DNA of 64,000 nt from an uncultured Clostridia bacterium (GCA_947628505.1 CANRAD010000005.1:1-64000), one strand, 5' to 3'; numbered from the stretch's first letter, positions 53,707 through 63,289 are shown. The notes: generated by a model not told the origin, from the sequence alone. Program-made: numbers and translations.

Positions 53707-54345
53707 TCAATAAAGCGAAATTAAAAAATTGTAGCCGGCAAGCGCCTTTTTCAGCGCCTTGTAACGGGGCTCGTATTTAGCTACCAAAGCCCAAAACGCC
53801 GCCGAATGATTATAGCAGATGGTGTGGCAGATTTCATGTACGATAACGTATTTTTGAAGCTCCGGAGGCAACATGAAAAGAATGTAATTGAATATGAGAT
53901 TATTTGCCGCGTCGCAACACCCCCATCGCCCCTTGTAATTCTTGATTTTTACGCTTGACGGTTTCATAGCCATCAACTCGGCGTTGCGATAAACATTCTC
54001 GATAAAAGACTCTGAAAAGCAAGCCTTGTACAATTCAGATATGTCGTCGACGCTTCTGACGTAAATCGCGTCGCTGCCCACGCGATTCTCGTCGCAAAAA
54101 ACAAGCGGGAATTTTTCTCCGTTAAGATAGACGGCGCGATACTCAATGACGTCGTCGTTATCCGCCAATCGCTCGGCATTGCGCTTTACGACTTTATCTA
54201 TCCAGCCCATTTTTTCTGAAAGATATTTTTCGACTACGGTTATATGCATAGTCCACGGACAATGCACGGTTATCTTATTTTCAGAAGATATATTGATTGA
54301 GACGCTCTTTCTTGCCGAACGGATTATTTCGTATTTATATTTCAT
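53707..54345 (-). CDS. YgjP-like (DUF45) zinc metallopeptidase
   Basis: A predicted cytosolic zinc protease of the YgjP/DUF45 family. The zinc site is HEICHTICYNHSAAFW near the C-terminus, with IKNYKGRWGCCDAANNLIFNY just before it, both family hallmarks. I chose the ATG at 54345 (212 residues), which overlaps the end of the thioesterase gene by 11 bases. The longer frame to 54387 has no better start. Substrate unknown. Confidence 0.87.
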   Translation of the reverse strand: MKYKYEIIRSARKSVSINISSENKITVHCPWTMHITVVEKYLSEKMGWIDKVVKRNAERLADNDDVIEYRAVYLNGEKFPLVFCDENRVGSDAIYVRSVDDISELYKACFSESFIENVYRNAELMAMKPSSVKIKNYKGRWGCCDAANNLIFNYILFMLPPELQKYVIVHEICHTICYNHSAAFWALVAKYEPRYKALKKALAGYNFLISLY

Positions 54346-55066
54346 CTGTCTCGACCTTGAATTGTACGCGAAGCTCATCGCCGACACTGCCCTCTACAAT
54401 AATACAGCCGTCGACGTCCTGTCTGTAAATATCGAGCACTTCTCCCAATTTGCATTGCTTTACGTAAGTAACCTGCATTCGCTTGATAAATTTGCCTTTC
54501 AACTCTTCAAGCGTAAAAGCGTCAAGCATGAAATCGGCATATTTTGTATTATTTACGTGAAAATAATGGTCGTAGTCTGACAAGGCGATTTTGCGGGAAA
54601 AAATCTTTGCGGCTTTATCGGCGGCAGGAATCTTCCAAGAATTGAACGCTATGCTCCTCTCGGTATTATAACTATCGAAGAAATGTTCGTCGAAGAAAGC
54701 GGAAATCGGAGACATCGAGAAAGTTTTCATATCTACCATGCACCAACGTGAAGTTCCCGCGCCTATTTTCTCTCCCGAAGAATAGAGTTCGTAATCCCTC
54801 AAAAAAATCATATATTTAGGGCGGAGCGGCCATGTGTGCACTTCGAGAGCTTCGCCGAGCTTGACCGGACGAACAAATTCAAGATACCAATTGGCTACGA
54901 TAAAGCCGAGATCCTTTTTCGAAATGACGTTGTACCCGAAACCGAGTTCGTCGGCAGAAAAACAAGCTGATTCTTCGAGAAAAGACAATAGCGACGACGG
55001 CTTTAAATTGTCGTATACATCTACGTCCGTATATCTTATCTCGTATTTATGAATATTTCTATACAT
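54335..55066 (-). CDS. Acyl-ACP thioesterase
   Basis: A double-hotdog thioesterase of the FatA/FatB-like family that releases fatty acids from acyl carrier protein. The start YEIRYTDVDVYDNLKPSSLL and the second-hotdog segment DYDHYFHVNNTKYADFMLDAF match bacterial members; the HVNN motif holds the catalytic His and Asn. At 243 residues it is of normal bacterial length. It is followed by the overlapping metallopeptidase gene. Confidence 0.88.
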   Translation of the reverse strand: MYRNIHKYEIRYTDVDVYDNLKPSSLLSFLEESACFSADELGFGYNVISKKDLGFIVANWYLEFVRPVKLGEALEVHTWPLRPKYMIFLRDYELYSSGEKIGAGTSRWCMVDMKTFSMSPISAFFDEHFFDSYNTERSIAFNSWKIPAADKAAKIFSRKIALSDYDHYFHVNNTKYADFMLDAFTLEELKGKFIKRMQVTYVKQCKLGEVLDIYRQDVDGCIIVEGSVGDELRVQFKVETDEI

Positions 55067-55104
55067 ACGGTTCCTTGCAATCCTCTACAATTTGTATTAT
55101 CAAT

Positions 55105-55134
55105 ATTTTAACATTTTCTTTGCCAAAAGTCCAA
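55105..55134 (-). promoter_or_regulatory. Promoter of the thioesterase gene
   Basis: On the minus strand TTGGAC (55129-55134) and TAAAAT (55105-55110) are 18 bases apart, 38 bases before the ATG. Confidence 0.55.
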
Positions 55135-55156
55135 TAAACTGCAACATAAACAATAA

Positions 55157-55184
55157 ATTATGTGTGGCATAGTACTTTTTACAT
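55157..55184 (+). repeat. Copy 2 of the 28-bp intergenic motif
   Basis: The sequence is ATTATGT-GTG-GCATAGTACTTTTTA-CAT, 24 of 28 identical to copy 1 at 22827-22854. It ends nine bases before the -35 box of the PadR-type gene, so it could be an operator for that gene or the divergent thioesterase. Confidence 0.6.
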
Positions 55185-55193
55185 TTCAAAATA

Positions 55194-55223
55194 TTGACAA
55201 TATATGGTATCTCGTGCTATAAT
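55194..55223 (+). promoter_or_regulatory. Promoter of the PadR-type regulator
   Basis: Perfect TTGACA (55194-55199) and perfect TATAAT (55218-55223) with an 18-base spacer. An in-frame ATG overlaps this promoter, which rules it out as the gene start. Confidence 0.85.
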
Positions 55224-55250
55224 AAATACAAATTACGGAGGAAAAACACT

Positions 55251-56705
55251 TTGGAAGACAAAAATTTTGAGCCGGACCAAAACGGTGAAGAAAATGCCGC
55301 TTCAAGCGGGGACGAAGAAGTAAAAACCGGTATCAGCGCAGATCTGATAAGAGGGCATATAAATACAATTATTCTTCGCACTCTTTACGAGCGGGATAAA
55401 TACGGCTATGAAATAATCGAAGAAATCGAATCCAAAAGTCATGGCCAATATACGCTCAAACAACCTACGCTTTACAGCGCTTTGAAGCGTCTGGAAAGTC
55501 AGGGCTATATAAACGCATATTGGAAGAACGACGAAGTTTCGCAGGGCGGCAGAAGAAAATACTACACTCTGACCGACAGCGGCCGTGAAATAACCGAAAG
55601 AAATCAAGCCGAATGGGAATATTCGAGAACGGTCATCGACAATTTGATTTCAGATAAAAATTTCGATTTTTCACAGCCCGCCCCCTCCGCCGTCGATTTC
55701 AAAATCCTTAAAAACTCGACGACGCGCGTTCCCACCAATAGGGACGACGCGGATAATAAAGACGATAGCGAATCCGCACAGCGTGAAGTCAGCTATGACG
55801 AACCTTCCAAAGAGCATATCGTGGAAATCGTTCACGAAGAAAGGCCTACGGAAATCGTAACCGAAAGCAAGAGAGACGCCGAAATTGAAAATGTTGAGGA
55901 CGTGCCGAGCAGAAAAGACGACGTTGAAGAAACTCACGAAGAAATGAGCGAGGAACAAAAGCGTCTCGTTCATGAAAATTACATGAAGCTCATTTCCGAA
56001 CCCGTAAACGAGCAAAATAACGAAGCCCCTTATGCCGATACGCTCGATACAGACAAACTTATATATAACAATCGCCCCGATACGGAACGCGATTACCGAA
56101 ATTTAATAAACAATCTGTTTATGAAAACGATTAAGGCGCCCGTTGAAAGCTCTTCTCCGGCTCCCGTTTCCCCGCGCACATTTGAACCTGCCAACGAAAT
56201 CATAAAAACGCGCACGGTTAAAATCGACGACGAGGCAATGAAGGCAAACAACGACGGCCTTACGGTCAATCCCTCCGAATACGTTGTTTCCGGTTCACGC
56301 AGAAAGAGATATAACCGCGGAAGCACAATGTTCAAGTGTTCGCTTATTATTGCGGTTATAATGCTTCTCGAATTTGCGCTTTGCCTTATATTTAAAAAAG
56401 AATTGGGCGTATCGCTTGCCTATCCCTTTGTGATTTTTGCGCTTGCCGGCGCGCAGGTGCTCATATTCGGAGTGCTCTGCTATACCGACATAGGCAAGAG
56501 CTCACGAAAACCCACAACGTTAATATATCTCTCGGCCTGCATTATAATTTGCATTATCTGCATACTGATAATATTCATAACCTCGCTTCTCTTAAACGTT
56601 AATTTCTCGTCGGCGGGAGACATAATGGCAAAAATAGTTGTTCCTTGCTTCGTTGCTTTAAATATCCCTGCCTTTGCCGGATTCTTCTATCTTTTCAGTA
56701 AATAA
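55251..56705 (+). CDS. PadR-type regulator with acidic linker and membrane domain
   Basis: Residues about 25-130 are a PadR winged helix (IILRTLYERDKYGYEIIEEI, TLYSALKRLESQGYI, GGRRKYYTLTDSG). A charged, Glu/Asp-rich linker of about 200 residues follows, then from about residue 375 four hydrophobic helices (SLIIAVIMLLEFALCLIF, YPFVIFALAGAQVLIFGVL and two more). I chose the TTG at 55251 (484 residues) with GGAGG nine bases upstream; the ATG at 55194 lies in the promoter. It appears to be a membrane-tethered DNA-binding protein. Its ligand and targets are unknown. A flavodoxin gene follows after one base. Confidence 0.83.
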   Translation: MEDKNFEPDQNGEENAASSGDEEVKTGISADLIRGHINTIILRTLYERDKYGYEIIEEIESKSHGQYTLKQPTLYSALKRLESQGYINAYWKNDEVSQGGRRKYYTLTDSGREITERNQAEWEYSRTVIDNLISDKNFDFSQPAPSAVDFKILKNSTTRVPTNRDDADNKDDSESAQREVSYDEPSKEHIVEIVHEERPTEIVTESKRDAEIENVEDVPSRKDDVEETHEEMSEEQKRLVHENYMKLISEPVNEQNNEAPYADTLDTDKLIYNNRPDTERDYRNLINNLFMKTIKAPVESSSPAPVSPRTFEPANEIIKTRTVKIDDEAMKANNDGLTVNPSEYVVSGSRRKRYNRGSTMFKCSLIIAVIMLLEFALCLIFKKELGVSLAYPFVIFALAGAQVLIFGVLCYTDIGKSSRKPTTLIYLSACIIICIICILIIFITSLLLNVNFSSAGDIMAKIVVPCFVALNIPAFAGFFYLFSK

Positions 56706-56706
56706 T

Positions 56707-57177
56707 ATGAAAATATTGATTATCGTTTCATCAAAACACCGTCAAAACACTTTAAAAGTCGCCGAAGCAATGTCCGAAGCGGCTTTTGCCACCGTAGTCG
56801 AATTAGACAATATTGCCAACTACAAAATAGAAAATTATGACGTAATCGGTTTTGGCAGCGGTATTTATGCCGGAAAATTCGACAAAAAAATGATTCGGTA
56901 TATAAAATCGCTCACAAACGAAAGTCATTGCACATTCGTATTTTCCACAAGCGGAACGGGCAACTACCTCAAATATAACGAAGAAACGGTTAAACTCCTT
57001 GAAAGCAAGAACAAAACCGTGCTCGGAAATTGGGGTTGCAAAGGTCTGTGCAAATGGTTTATATTCGGTTTGATAGGCGGTATCGCCAAAGGTCATCCGG
57101 ATATAAACGATTTTGAAGAAGCGCAACAATTCATTGAAAGCGTGTCGGAAAAATATTCCGAATTAAAAACCCAATAA
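56707..57177 (+). CDS. Flavodoxin-like protein
   Basis: A 156-residue single-domain FMN-binding electron carrier or related flavoprotein. ILIIVSSKHRQNTLKVAEAM is the phosphate-binding start. YDVIGFGSGIYAGKFDKKM and VFSTSGTGNYLKY are the flavin-facing loops. The first loop has SSKHRQNT in place of the classic TGNT. Its ATG begins one base after the PadR-type stop without a good ribosome site, so translation is probably coupled and the two may share a role. Confidence 0.85.
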   Translation: MKILIIVSSKHRQNTLKVAEAMSEAAFATVVELDNIANYKIENYDVIGFGSGIYAGKFDKKMIRYIKSLTNESHCTFVFSTSGTGNYLKYNEETVKLLESKNKTVLGNWGCKGLCKWFIFGLIGGIAKGHPDINDFEEAQQFIESVSEKYSELKTQ

Positions 57178-57209
57178 AAAAATCCCGCCTTCGGGCGGGA
57201 TTTTTTTTA
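57176..57209. terminator. Bidirectional terminator between flavodoxin and rny
   Basis: AAAAATCCCGCC, a TTCG tetraloop and GGCGGGATTTTTTTT form a strong stem with A- and T-runs on both sides. It serves both convergent genes. Confidence 0.9.
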
Positions 57210-57213
57210 TGTT

Positions 57214-58830
57214 TTATTTTGCAAATTCGCTTGCGCGGAATTCTCGTATCACGTTTACTTTTATTTGACCGGGATATTCGAGCTCATTTTCAATCTTCTT
57301 GGCAATGTCTTTTGCAAGGAACATTGTCTGAGCGTCGTCAATCTGATCGGGTTTGACGATTACGCGGACCTCTCTGCCGGCCTGTATTGCATAGCATTTA
57401 TCGACGCCGTTAAAATCGCTCGCAATCGCTTCGAGTTTTTCAAGTCTTTTAACGTAATTCGTACCTGTTTCACGCCTTGCTCCGGGCCTTGCTCCGGATA
57501 TTGCGTCCGCGGCAGCCACGAGCACGGCCTCAACGGTTTTGGGTTCAACGTCTCCGTGATGAGCGGCAATAGCGTTAATGACATTGTTGCTTTCACGGTA
57601 TTTCTTTGCTATATCCGCGCCCAGCTGAATATGCGTGCCTTCCTGCTCATGGTCAACTGCCTTGCCGATATCGTGCAACAGCCCCGCACGCTTGGCGAGA
57701 TTTACGTCGAGCCCGAGTTCTTGCGCCATAAGTCCGGCGAGTTGAGCGACCTCGATGGAATGTTTATATACGTTTTGACCGTAACTTGTTCTGTATTTTA
57801 ATCTTCCGAGAAGTTTGATGATTTCGGGATGAAGTCCGAAAATCCCGACCTCGAACATAGCGCTCTCACCGGCTTGCTTTATCTCATTGTCCATTTCTTT
57901 ACGGACTTTCTCGACTGTTTCTTCTATTCTTGCAGGATGAATTCTGCCGTCGGAGATAAGTTTTTCAAGCGCAAGCCTTGCGATTTCGCGCCTTACCGGA
58001 TCGAAACCGGACAATATTACCACTTCCGGCGTATCGTCTATAATCAGTTCTATTCCCGTGGCGTTTTCTATGGCGCGTATATTCCTTCCCTCGCGACCGA
58101 TAAGTCTTGCCTTCATATCATCGCTCGGAAGCGGAACAACCGACACGGTTATTTCAGACGCATGATCTGCGGCGCACCGCTGAATCGCAAGCGAAATTAT
58201 CTTCTTAGCCTCGTTGTTGGCCTCGTCTTTTGCTGTCTGCTCGATATTCCTTACCTGCAAAGCGACGTCGTGCCGCGCTTCATCGAGAATTTCATTTGAA
58301 AGCTGCTTTTTGGCTTCGTCCTTGGTAAGTTGAGCAACCTTTTCAAGTTCTTCAATCATCAACTGATGCTGATGGTTTACTTTTTCCTGCGTTTTTTTGA
58401 TTTCATTCTCACGATTTTGCAAATCGCGTTTTTGTTGTTCAAGTGCGTTAGTCTGTTTTAAAAGCGCTTCTTCTTTTTTATCAAGAATATCCTCTTTTTG
58501 AACAAGCCTCTGCTCTTGCCTTTGCAGTTCGTTTTTCTTCTCCCTGCTTTCTTTTTCAAATTCGTTTCTTAGTTGCAGTCCCTGTTCCTTTGCCTCAATA
58601 AGCGCTTCTTTTTTCAGCGCCTTACATTCAAGCGAAGCGTCCTCAATCATCTTTGCGGTTCTTTTTTCCACTTCACCCAATCTTTTATCGGTTATCTTCT
58701 GTTTTACGATATAACCGATTAAAAAGCCACCGGCAAGCGCTATTACTGCGGCGCCGACAATCAAACCTATTGCCAGCCCCATATTCATATCGCTCGCAAG
58801 AAACAGGCTGCTTAATGCCAAATAGTTCAT
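57214..58830 (-). CDS. rny: Ribonuclease Y
   Basis: A membrane-anchored endoribonuclease that starts mRNA decay in many Bacillota. An N-terminal transmembrane helix (residues about 15-42) is followed by a long coiled coil to about residue 210, a KH domain ([20 protein letters not shown]) and an HD domain ([18 protein letters not shown]). The 538-residue length is typical. AGGAGG precedes the ATG. Confidence 0.96.
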   Translation of the reverse strand: MNYLALSSLFLASDMNMGLAIGLIVGAAVIALAGGFLIGYIVKQKITDKRLGEVEKRTAKMIEDASLECKALKKEALIEAKEQGLQLRNEFEKESREKKNELQRQEQRLVQKEDILDKKEEALLKQTNALEQQKRDLQNRENEIKKTQEKVNHQHQLMIEELEKVAQLTKDEAKKQLSNEILDEARHDVALQVRNIEQTAKDEANNEAKKIISLAIQRCAADHASEITVSVVPLPSDDMKARLIGREGRNIRAIENATGIELIIDDTPEVVILSGFDPVRREIARLALEKLISDGRIHPARIEETVEKVRKEMDNEIKQAGESAMFEVGIFGLHPEIIKLLGRLKYRTSYGQNVYKHSIEVAQLAGLMAQELGLDVNLAKRAGLLHDIGKAVDHEQEGTHIQLGADIAKKYRESNNVINAIAAHHGDVEPKTVEAVLVAAADAISGARPGARRETGTNYVKRLEKLEAIASDFNGVDKCYAIQAGREVRVIVKPDQIDDAQTMFLAKDIAKKIENELEYPGQIKVNVIREFRASEFAK

Positions 58831-58902
58831 TTAAGCCTCCTGATTAATGAAATTAAATATATACTTACTCCTTTTTTGTCGGAGCTGTTTATATCCTTAT
58901 TT

Positions 58903-58931
58903 ATTGTACACCTATAATTGTCAAAAGTCAA
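58903..58931 (-). promoter_or_regulatory. Promoter of rny
   Basis: On the minus strand TTGACT (58926-58931) and TACAAT (58903-58908) are 17 bases apart. The roughly 70-base leader holds a small CTCC/GGAG hairpin. Confidence 0.7.
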
Positions 58932-58961
58932 TTTAATGAGATAAATAGTTTAATTAAGATA

Positions 58962-58989
58962 AGAAAAAGCGGCAATAGCCTTGCCGCTT
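58962..58989 (-). terminator. Terminator of the rimO-pgsA-cinA-recA-nadE operon
   Basis: A perfect 9-bp stem (58967-58975 with 58981-58989) and a five-base loop, followed by TTTCTT on the minus strand, lie just past the nadE stop. Confidence 0.8.
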
Positions 58990-58992
58990 AAA

Positions 58993-60897
58993 TTATTTGA
59001 TATTATCGAGCCACAGCGCGGCTACGGCATCCGACGGCATACGCCAATCGCTTCTCGGAGAGAGCGTAACCGAACCGACTTTAACTCCGTCGGGAATGCA
59101 CGACCTTTTGAATTGCTGACTGAAAAATCTTGCGTAAAACTTCGTAAGCCACTTTTTAATTGAAGCCTTATCGTAATCGGTAAAAGTTTTTTCCGCCATA
59201 TACTGCACTTTTTCGGGAGAAAATCCCCAACGTATCGAATAATACAGAAAGAAATCGTGCAATTCATAAGGACCGACGATATCCTCGGTTTTTTGAGCTA
59301 TCTCACCGCTTTCGGAAGGCGGCAACAGCTCGGGGCTTATCTCAGTTGCGAGTATATCGTCCAAAACCTTTTCGGCATTTCCGCCTATCCTCTTGGCCTC
59401 ATAGCTGACAAGATGCTTGACAAGCGTCTTGGGAACCGAAGAATTTACGGCATACATAGACATATGATCGCCGTTATAAGTAGCCCAACCGAGCGCAAGT
59501 TCGCTTAAATCTCCCGTGCCTATGACAAGCCCGCCCGTTTTATTGGCCAAATCCATTAAAATGATAGTCCGCATGCGCGCCTGAGCATTTTCGTAAGTCG
59601 TGTCAAAGCAATCGGGGGAATGTCCGATGTCTTTAAAATGCACGGAAACGCTGTCTTTTATGCTTATCTCGCGAGCGCTGACTTCGAGGGCATTTATTAA
59701 ATCAAGAGAATTGTTTTTTGTTTTTTTCGTCGTTCCGAATCCCGGCATCGTTACTGCGATAATATCGGATAAACTTTTGTTAAGCGATTTGAAAGCCCTA
59801 CACGTTACCAATAAGGCAAGAGCGGAATCAAGTCCGCCGGATATGCCCAAAACCGCGGTTTTCGCAGATGTATGCCGCAATCTTTTTTCAAGGCCCTTGG
59901 TCTGAATATTTAAAATCAGTTCCGTCCGCTCCGCGAGCTTTCTGTTATCGGTCGGAACGAACGGAAACTTTGGGAAATTTCGTTCAATATCTTTACTCTT
60001 TTCGTCGGCAGTAAAGCCGATAAAGCGATATTTTTCAGTATCATTGCACGAGAAAAATCCCGTGGAGATTCTGCGACGTTCGCTTTCAAGCATATCGACG
60101 TCTATGCCGCCGTATAGCGCCCCGTTCTCGAAAAGTTTGTTCTCGCCGAGCAATACGCCGTTTTCGGCTATTATATTATGTCCGGCAAAAACCATATCCG
60201 TTGTGCTTTCGCCGTCGCCGGAATCCGAATATACATATCCGCAAACAAGTTTACCGGATTGCATACGCACCAAATCGCGCCTGTATTCCGCCTTGCCTAC
60301 CGTTTCGTCGCTGCACGAGAGATTGACTATAATGTTCGCTCCGGCCTTAGCGTGATATATCGAAGGCGAATCCGGAGCCCAGAGATCCTCGCATAATTCG
60401 CAAGCGACGGTAAAATTTTCAAAGTTTTCAGCCTTGAAAATGAGCTTTGAACCGAATGGCACTTCGCCGTTGAGGTTGATTACGCCGTTATCGTGCTCGG
60501 CCGGAGTGAAATGTCTGCGCTCGTAAAATTCTCCGTAATCCGGCAAAAACGTTTTAGGAACCACGCCGAGAATCTTCCCTTGCGAAACAGCCACCGCACA
60601 GTTATATAATCTACCGTTATTTTCAAGCGGCGCGCCGAAAAACACAAGGGTTTTAACGTTCTTGGTTGCGGCGGCAATTTCGCATACGGCGTTCTTGACG
60701 CCGTCAAGCAAAACGCGCTGATTAAATAAATCGCCGCAAGTGTATCCGCTCAGACAAAGTTCCGGAAAAACGGTAAGGTCGCTGCCATTCTCGCTACTTT
60801 CTTTTATCGCGGCAATTATGGCGGAGGCGTTATATTTTATGTCGGCTACTTTGATTTTTACAGTCGCCGCGCATGCTTTGATAAAGCCGTAATTCAT
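58993..60897 (-). CDS. nadE: Glutamine-dependent NAD+ synthetase
   Basis: It amidates nicotinate adenine dinucleotide to NAD+. The N-terminal nitrilase-type glutaminase has its Glu (PELCLSGYTCGD), Lys (VVPKTFLPDYGEFYERR) and Cys (TVACELCEDLW). The C-terminal synthetase has the PP-loop VLGISGGLDSALALLV. At 634 residues it is the two-domain form. It starts immediately after the recA stop codon, an unusual place between recA and rny. Confidence 0.95.
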   Translation of the reverse strand: MNYGFIKACAATVKIKVADIKYNASAIIAAIKESSENGSDLTVFPELCLSGYTCGDLFNQRVLLDGVKNAVCEIAAATKNVKTLVFFGAPLENNGRLYNCAVAVSQGKILGVVPKTFLPDYGEFYERRHFTPAEHDNGVINLNGEVPFGSKLIFKAENFENFTVACELCEDLWAPDSPSIYHAKAGANIIVNLSCSDETVGKAEYRRDLVRMQSGKLVCGYVYSDSGDGESTTDMVFAGHNIIAENGVLLGENKLFENGALYGGIDVDMLESERRRISTGFFSCNDTEKYRFIGFTADEKSKDIERNFPKFPFVPTDNRKLAERTELILNIQTKGLEKRLRHTSAKTAVLGISGGLDSALALLVTCRAFKSLNKSLSDIIAVTMPGFGTTKKTKNNSLDLINALEVSAREISIKDSVSVHFKDIGHSPDCFDTTYENAQARMRTIILMDLANKTGGLVIGTGDLSELALGWATYNGDHMSMYAVNSSVPKTLVKHLVSYEAKRIGGNAEKVLDDILATEISPELLPPSESGEIAQKTEDIVGPYELHDFFLYYSIRWGFSPEKVQYMAEKTFTDYDKASIKKWLTKFYARFFSQQFKRSCIPDGVKVGSVTLSPRSDWRMPSDAVAALWLDNIK

Positions 60898-61905
60898 TTA
60901 GTCCTTCTTTTGAAGAGAAAGTTTGTGCGCTTCTCTGATTTTTTCTTCCAACTCGGCTTTCAAGGCCGGAGTATTTTTTAAATGTTCGCGCATTTTGTCG
61001 CGCCCCTGCGCAACTTTTTCGTCTTTATAGTTAAACCATGAACCGCTCTTTGTCAATATACCGTATTCAAGCCCCAAATCTATAAGACAACTCTCCTGAG
61101 ATATGCCTTCGCCGTAAATGATATCGAATTCGGCTACCTTGAAAGGCGGAGCGACTTTGTTTTTGACTACCTTGCACTTTGCTCTGTTTCCAATTATGCC
61201 GGCGGAGTCTTTCAAAGCGTCCGCCTTACGAATGTCAAGTCTTATGGAAGCAAAATATTTAAGAGCTTTACCGCCCGGCGTGGTTTCGGGATTGCCGAAC
61301 ATTACGCCTACCTTTTCACGCAATTGATTTATGAATATAACGCAAGTTTTCGACCTGTTGGTTATCGCCGTGAGCTTTCTCAAAGCCTGAGACATAAGGC
61401 GCGCGAGAAGTCCGACATGAGTATCTCCCATATCGCCTTCGATTTCGGCTTTCGGGGTAAGCGCCGCAACCGAATCGACAACTATAACGTCTACGGCGCT
61501 TGAACGGACAAGCGACTCGCAAATATCGAGCGCTTGCTCGCCTGTATCCGGCTGAGAAAGATAGAGTTCGTTTGTATCTACTCCGAGCGCGTGGGCATAT
61601 TGCGCGTCAAGCGCATGCTCGGCGTCAATAAAAGCGGCAACTCCGCCCGCTTTCTGCGTCTCCGCTATAATATGAAGGGCTACGGTGGTTTTACCTGAGG
61701 ATTCCGGTCCGAATATCTCAACTATTCTGCCTCTGGGAACGCCTCCGACGCCGAGGGCGAGGTCAAGCGTTAAACACCCTGTGGGAATAACTTCGAGATC
61801 GGTGCTTATGCTGGCATCGCCGAGCTTCATTATGGCTCCCTTGCCATATTGCTTCTCAATCATCGCTATAGTCGAGTTGAGCGCTTTAAGTTTTTCTTCG
61901 TTCAT
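60898..61905 (-). CDS. recA: Recombinase RecA
   Basis: It forms the ATP-dependent filament for homologous recombination and triggers the SOS response. Walker [10 protein letters not shown], the RecA signature ([13 protein letters not shown]) and the DNA-binding loops ([20 protein letters not shown]) are complete. At 335 residues it is near the normal length with a short C-terminal tail. It lies 14 bases after cinA. No LexA box is seen before it; it appears to be read from an upstream promoter. Confidence 0.97.
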   Translation of the reverse strand: MNEEKLKALNSTIAMIEKQYGKGAIMKLGDASISTDLEVIPTGCLTLDLALGVGGVPRGRIVEIFGPESSGKTTVALHIIAETQKAGGVAAFIDAEHALDAQYAHALGVDTNELYLSQPDTGEQALDICESLVRSSAVDVIVVDSVAALTPKAEIEGDMGDTHVGLLARLMSQALRKLTAITNRSKTCVIFINQLREKVGVMFGNPETTPGGKALKYFASIRLDIRKADALKDSAGIIGNRAKCKVVKNKVAPPFKVAEFDIIYGEGISQESCLIDLGLEYGILTKSGSWFNYKDEKVAQGRDKMREHLKNTPALKAELEEKIREAHKLSLQKKD

Positions 61906-61919
61906 ATTTAACTCCTAAA

Positions 61920-62633
61920 TTATTTTACGGTTTTAAATGCGTGAAACAGCGCAAGATTTATTGCGGTTTCGGTTATGGTTGTTCTGTCGCCTTGAAGATT
62001 ATATTTAAATACGTTTATGTTGTCCGACGTCCCGGCGCCGATATACAAAAGCCCGACCGGCTTTAAAGTTCCGTCCGAATCCGGGCCGGCTATCCCCGTC
62101 GTCGATATCGCCACGTCGCAGTTTCCGGTATCCAACAGCCCTTCAACCATTTGATACGCGACCTCGGGAGAGACGGCTCCGTATTTGCTCAAAGTTTCTT
62201 CCCTGACGTTCAGCCTTTGAATTTTCGATTTGTTTGAGTACGTGTTAAGCCCCTCGAAATAGACTTCGCTTATGCCGGGAATTTCAACAAGTCTTTTGCC
62301 TACTCCGCCGCCCGTAAACGATTCCGCAACGCTTATCTTCATGCGCCTCAATTTCAAAAGCTGGAAAAGCCTTTCCGCAAGCGGATAATTATCGAGCGCG
62401 TAAACGTATTCGTTAAGTTCGCCGAGAATTTCTCTCATGATTTCGTCGTGCAAAACTTTGGGCGCGCTTTCGGGATATCTTATTTCAATAGTGCAATCGG
62501 CATATTCGCCGTAAACGTAAAAAACAAAATCGGGACAAACCTTTTTCGCACGCTCGACGGCGCGATTGACTGTTTCCGGAGGCGCCGCCACCGCTTTTAT
62601 ATACGACACGGTCAACTTGCTTTCTTCGCTCAT
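61920..62633 (-). CDS. cinA: CinA-like protein lacking the N-terminal MoCF domain
   Basis: The C-terminal 155 residues are the CinA amidohydrolase domain (nicotinamide-nucleotide deamidase): AESFTGGGVGKRLVEIPG, YSNKSKIQRLNV, STTGIAGPDSDGTLKPVG. About 80 residues before it look like the KH-type middle domain. The usual N-terminal molybdopterin-binding-like domain of about 170 residues is missing, so at 237 residues this is a short form. It overlaps pgsA by four bases. Confidence 0.88.
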   Translation of the reverse strand: MSEESKLTVSYIKAVAAPPETVNRAVERAKKVCPDFVFYVYGEYADCTIEIRYPESAPKVLHDEIMREILGELNEYVYALDNYPLAERLFQLLKLRRMKISVAESFTGGGVGKRLVEIPGISEVYFEGLNTYSNKSKIQRLNVREETLSKYGAVSPEVAYQMVEGLLDTGNCDVAISTTGIAGPDSDGTLKPVGLLYIGAGTSDNINVFKYNLQGDRTTITETAINLALFHAFKTVK

Positions 62634-63289
62634 TTCTTCAACACTTCCGAATTTTTAACGAGATAATTAACGCCTGAGATAATCGTAAGCAATACCGAAA
62701 GCACAAAGAACGACAAGCCGATATAATAGACGATAAGTCCGGAAATATGGCAAGTCAACTCCATAATACCGGCGCCTATGAGCAAAATTACAATCGATAC
62801 GTCCTGAGCTACGGTTTTATACTTACCGAAAATATCGGCGGCGATAACCGTCCCCGCACTTGCGGCGACCATACGGAATCCGCTGACTATTATTTCACGG
62901 GCCAAAATTATTGCAATGCCGCAGCCGCTGACAATTCTTGCCCAAGGCCCCAAACCGACCGCAAAAAACGACGGAATCGACAGCATGGCCACAAGCGCCG
63001 ATAATACAAGCACTTTATCCGCAATGGGATCCAGAAACTTACCGAGATTGGTAACAAGTCCGTACTTCCTTGCTATTTTGCCGTCTAAAAGGTCTGTCAA
63101 ACTTGCTATAGCGAACACCGCAAGCGCAACAAAATAGTGCCCGGCAAAATGCAAATAGAAAAACAGCAAAAATATCGGTATCATAACCATTCTGCTGATC
63201 GTAAGTTTGTTCGGAAGATTCATTACACCCTTGCCTGCGGCAAATTTATAGGCTCGGCTCTCCTTATCTATATTTTTGTCTTCACTCAT
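62630..63289 (-). CDS. pgsA: CDP-diacylglycerol-glycerol-3-phosphate phosphatidyltransferase
   Basis: It makes phosphatidylglycerol phosphate in the membrane. The CDP-alcohol phosphotransferase motif (Asp-Gly, Ala-Arg, Gly, Asp, Asp) is seen in DLLDGKIARKYGLVTNLGKF followed by LDPIADK. At least four transmembrane helices are evident. At 219 residues it is slightly long because of an N-terminal extension. It overlaps rimO and cinA by four bases each. Confidence 0.94.
   Translation of the reverse strand: MSEDKNIDKESRAYKFAAGKGVMNLPNKLTISRMVMIPIFLLFFYLHFAGHYFVALAVFAIASLTDLLDGKIARKYGLVTNLGKFLDPIADKVLVLSALVAMLSIPSFFAVGLGPWARIVSGCGIAIILAREIIVSGFRMVAASAGTVIAADIFGKYKTVAQDVSIVILLIGAGIMELTCHISGLIVYYIGLSFFVLSVLLTIISGVNYLVKNSEVLKK

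Noticed and set aside
55194..55250. N-terminal extension of the PadR-type protein from the ATG at 55194
   Set aside because: The ATG overlaps the -35 box of a consensus promoter; the TTG at 55251 has a well-placed GGAGG.
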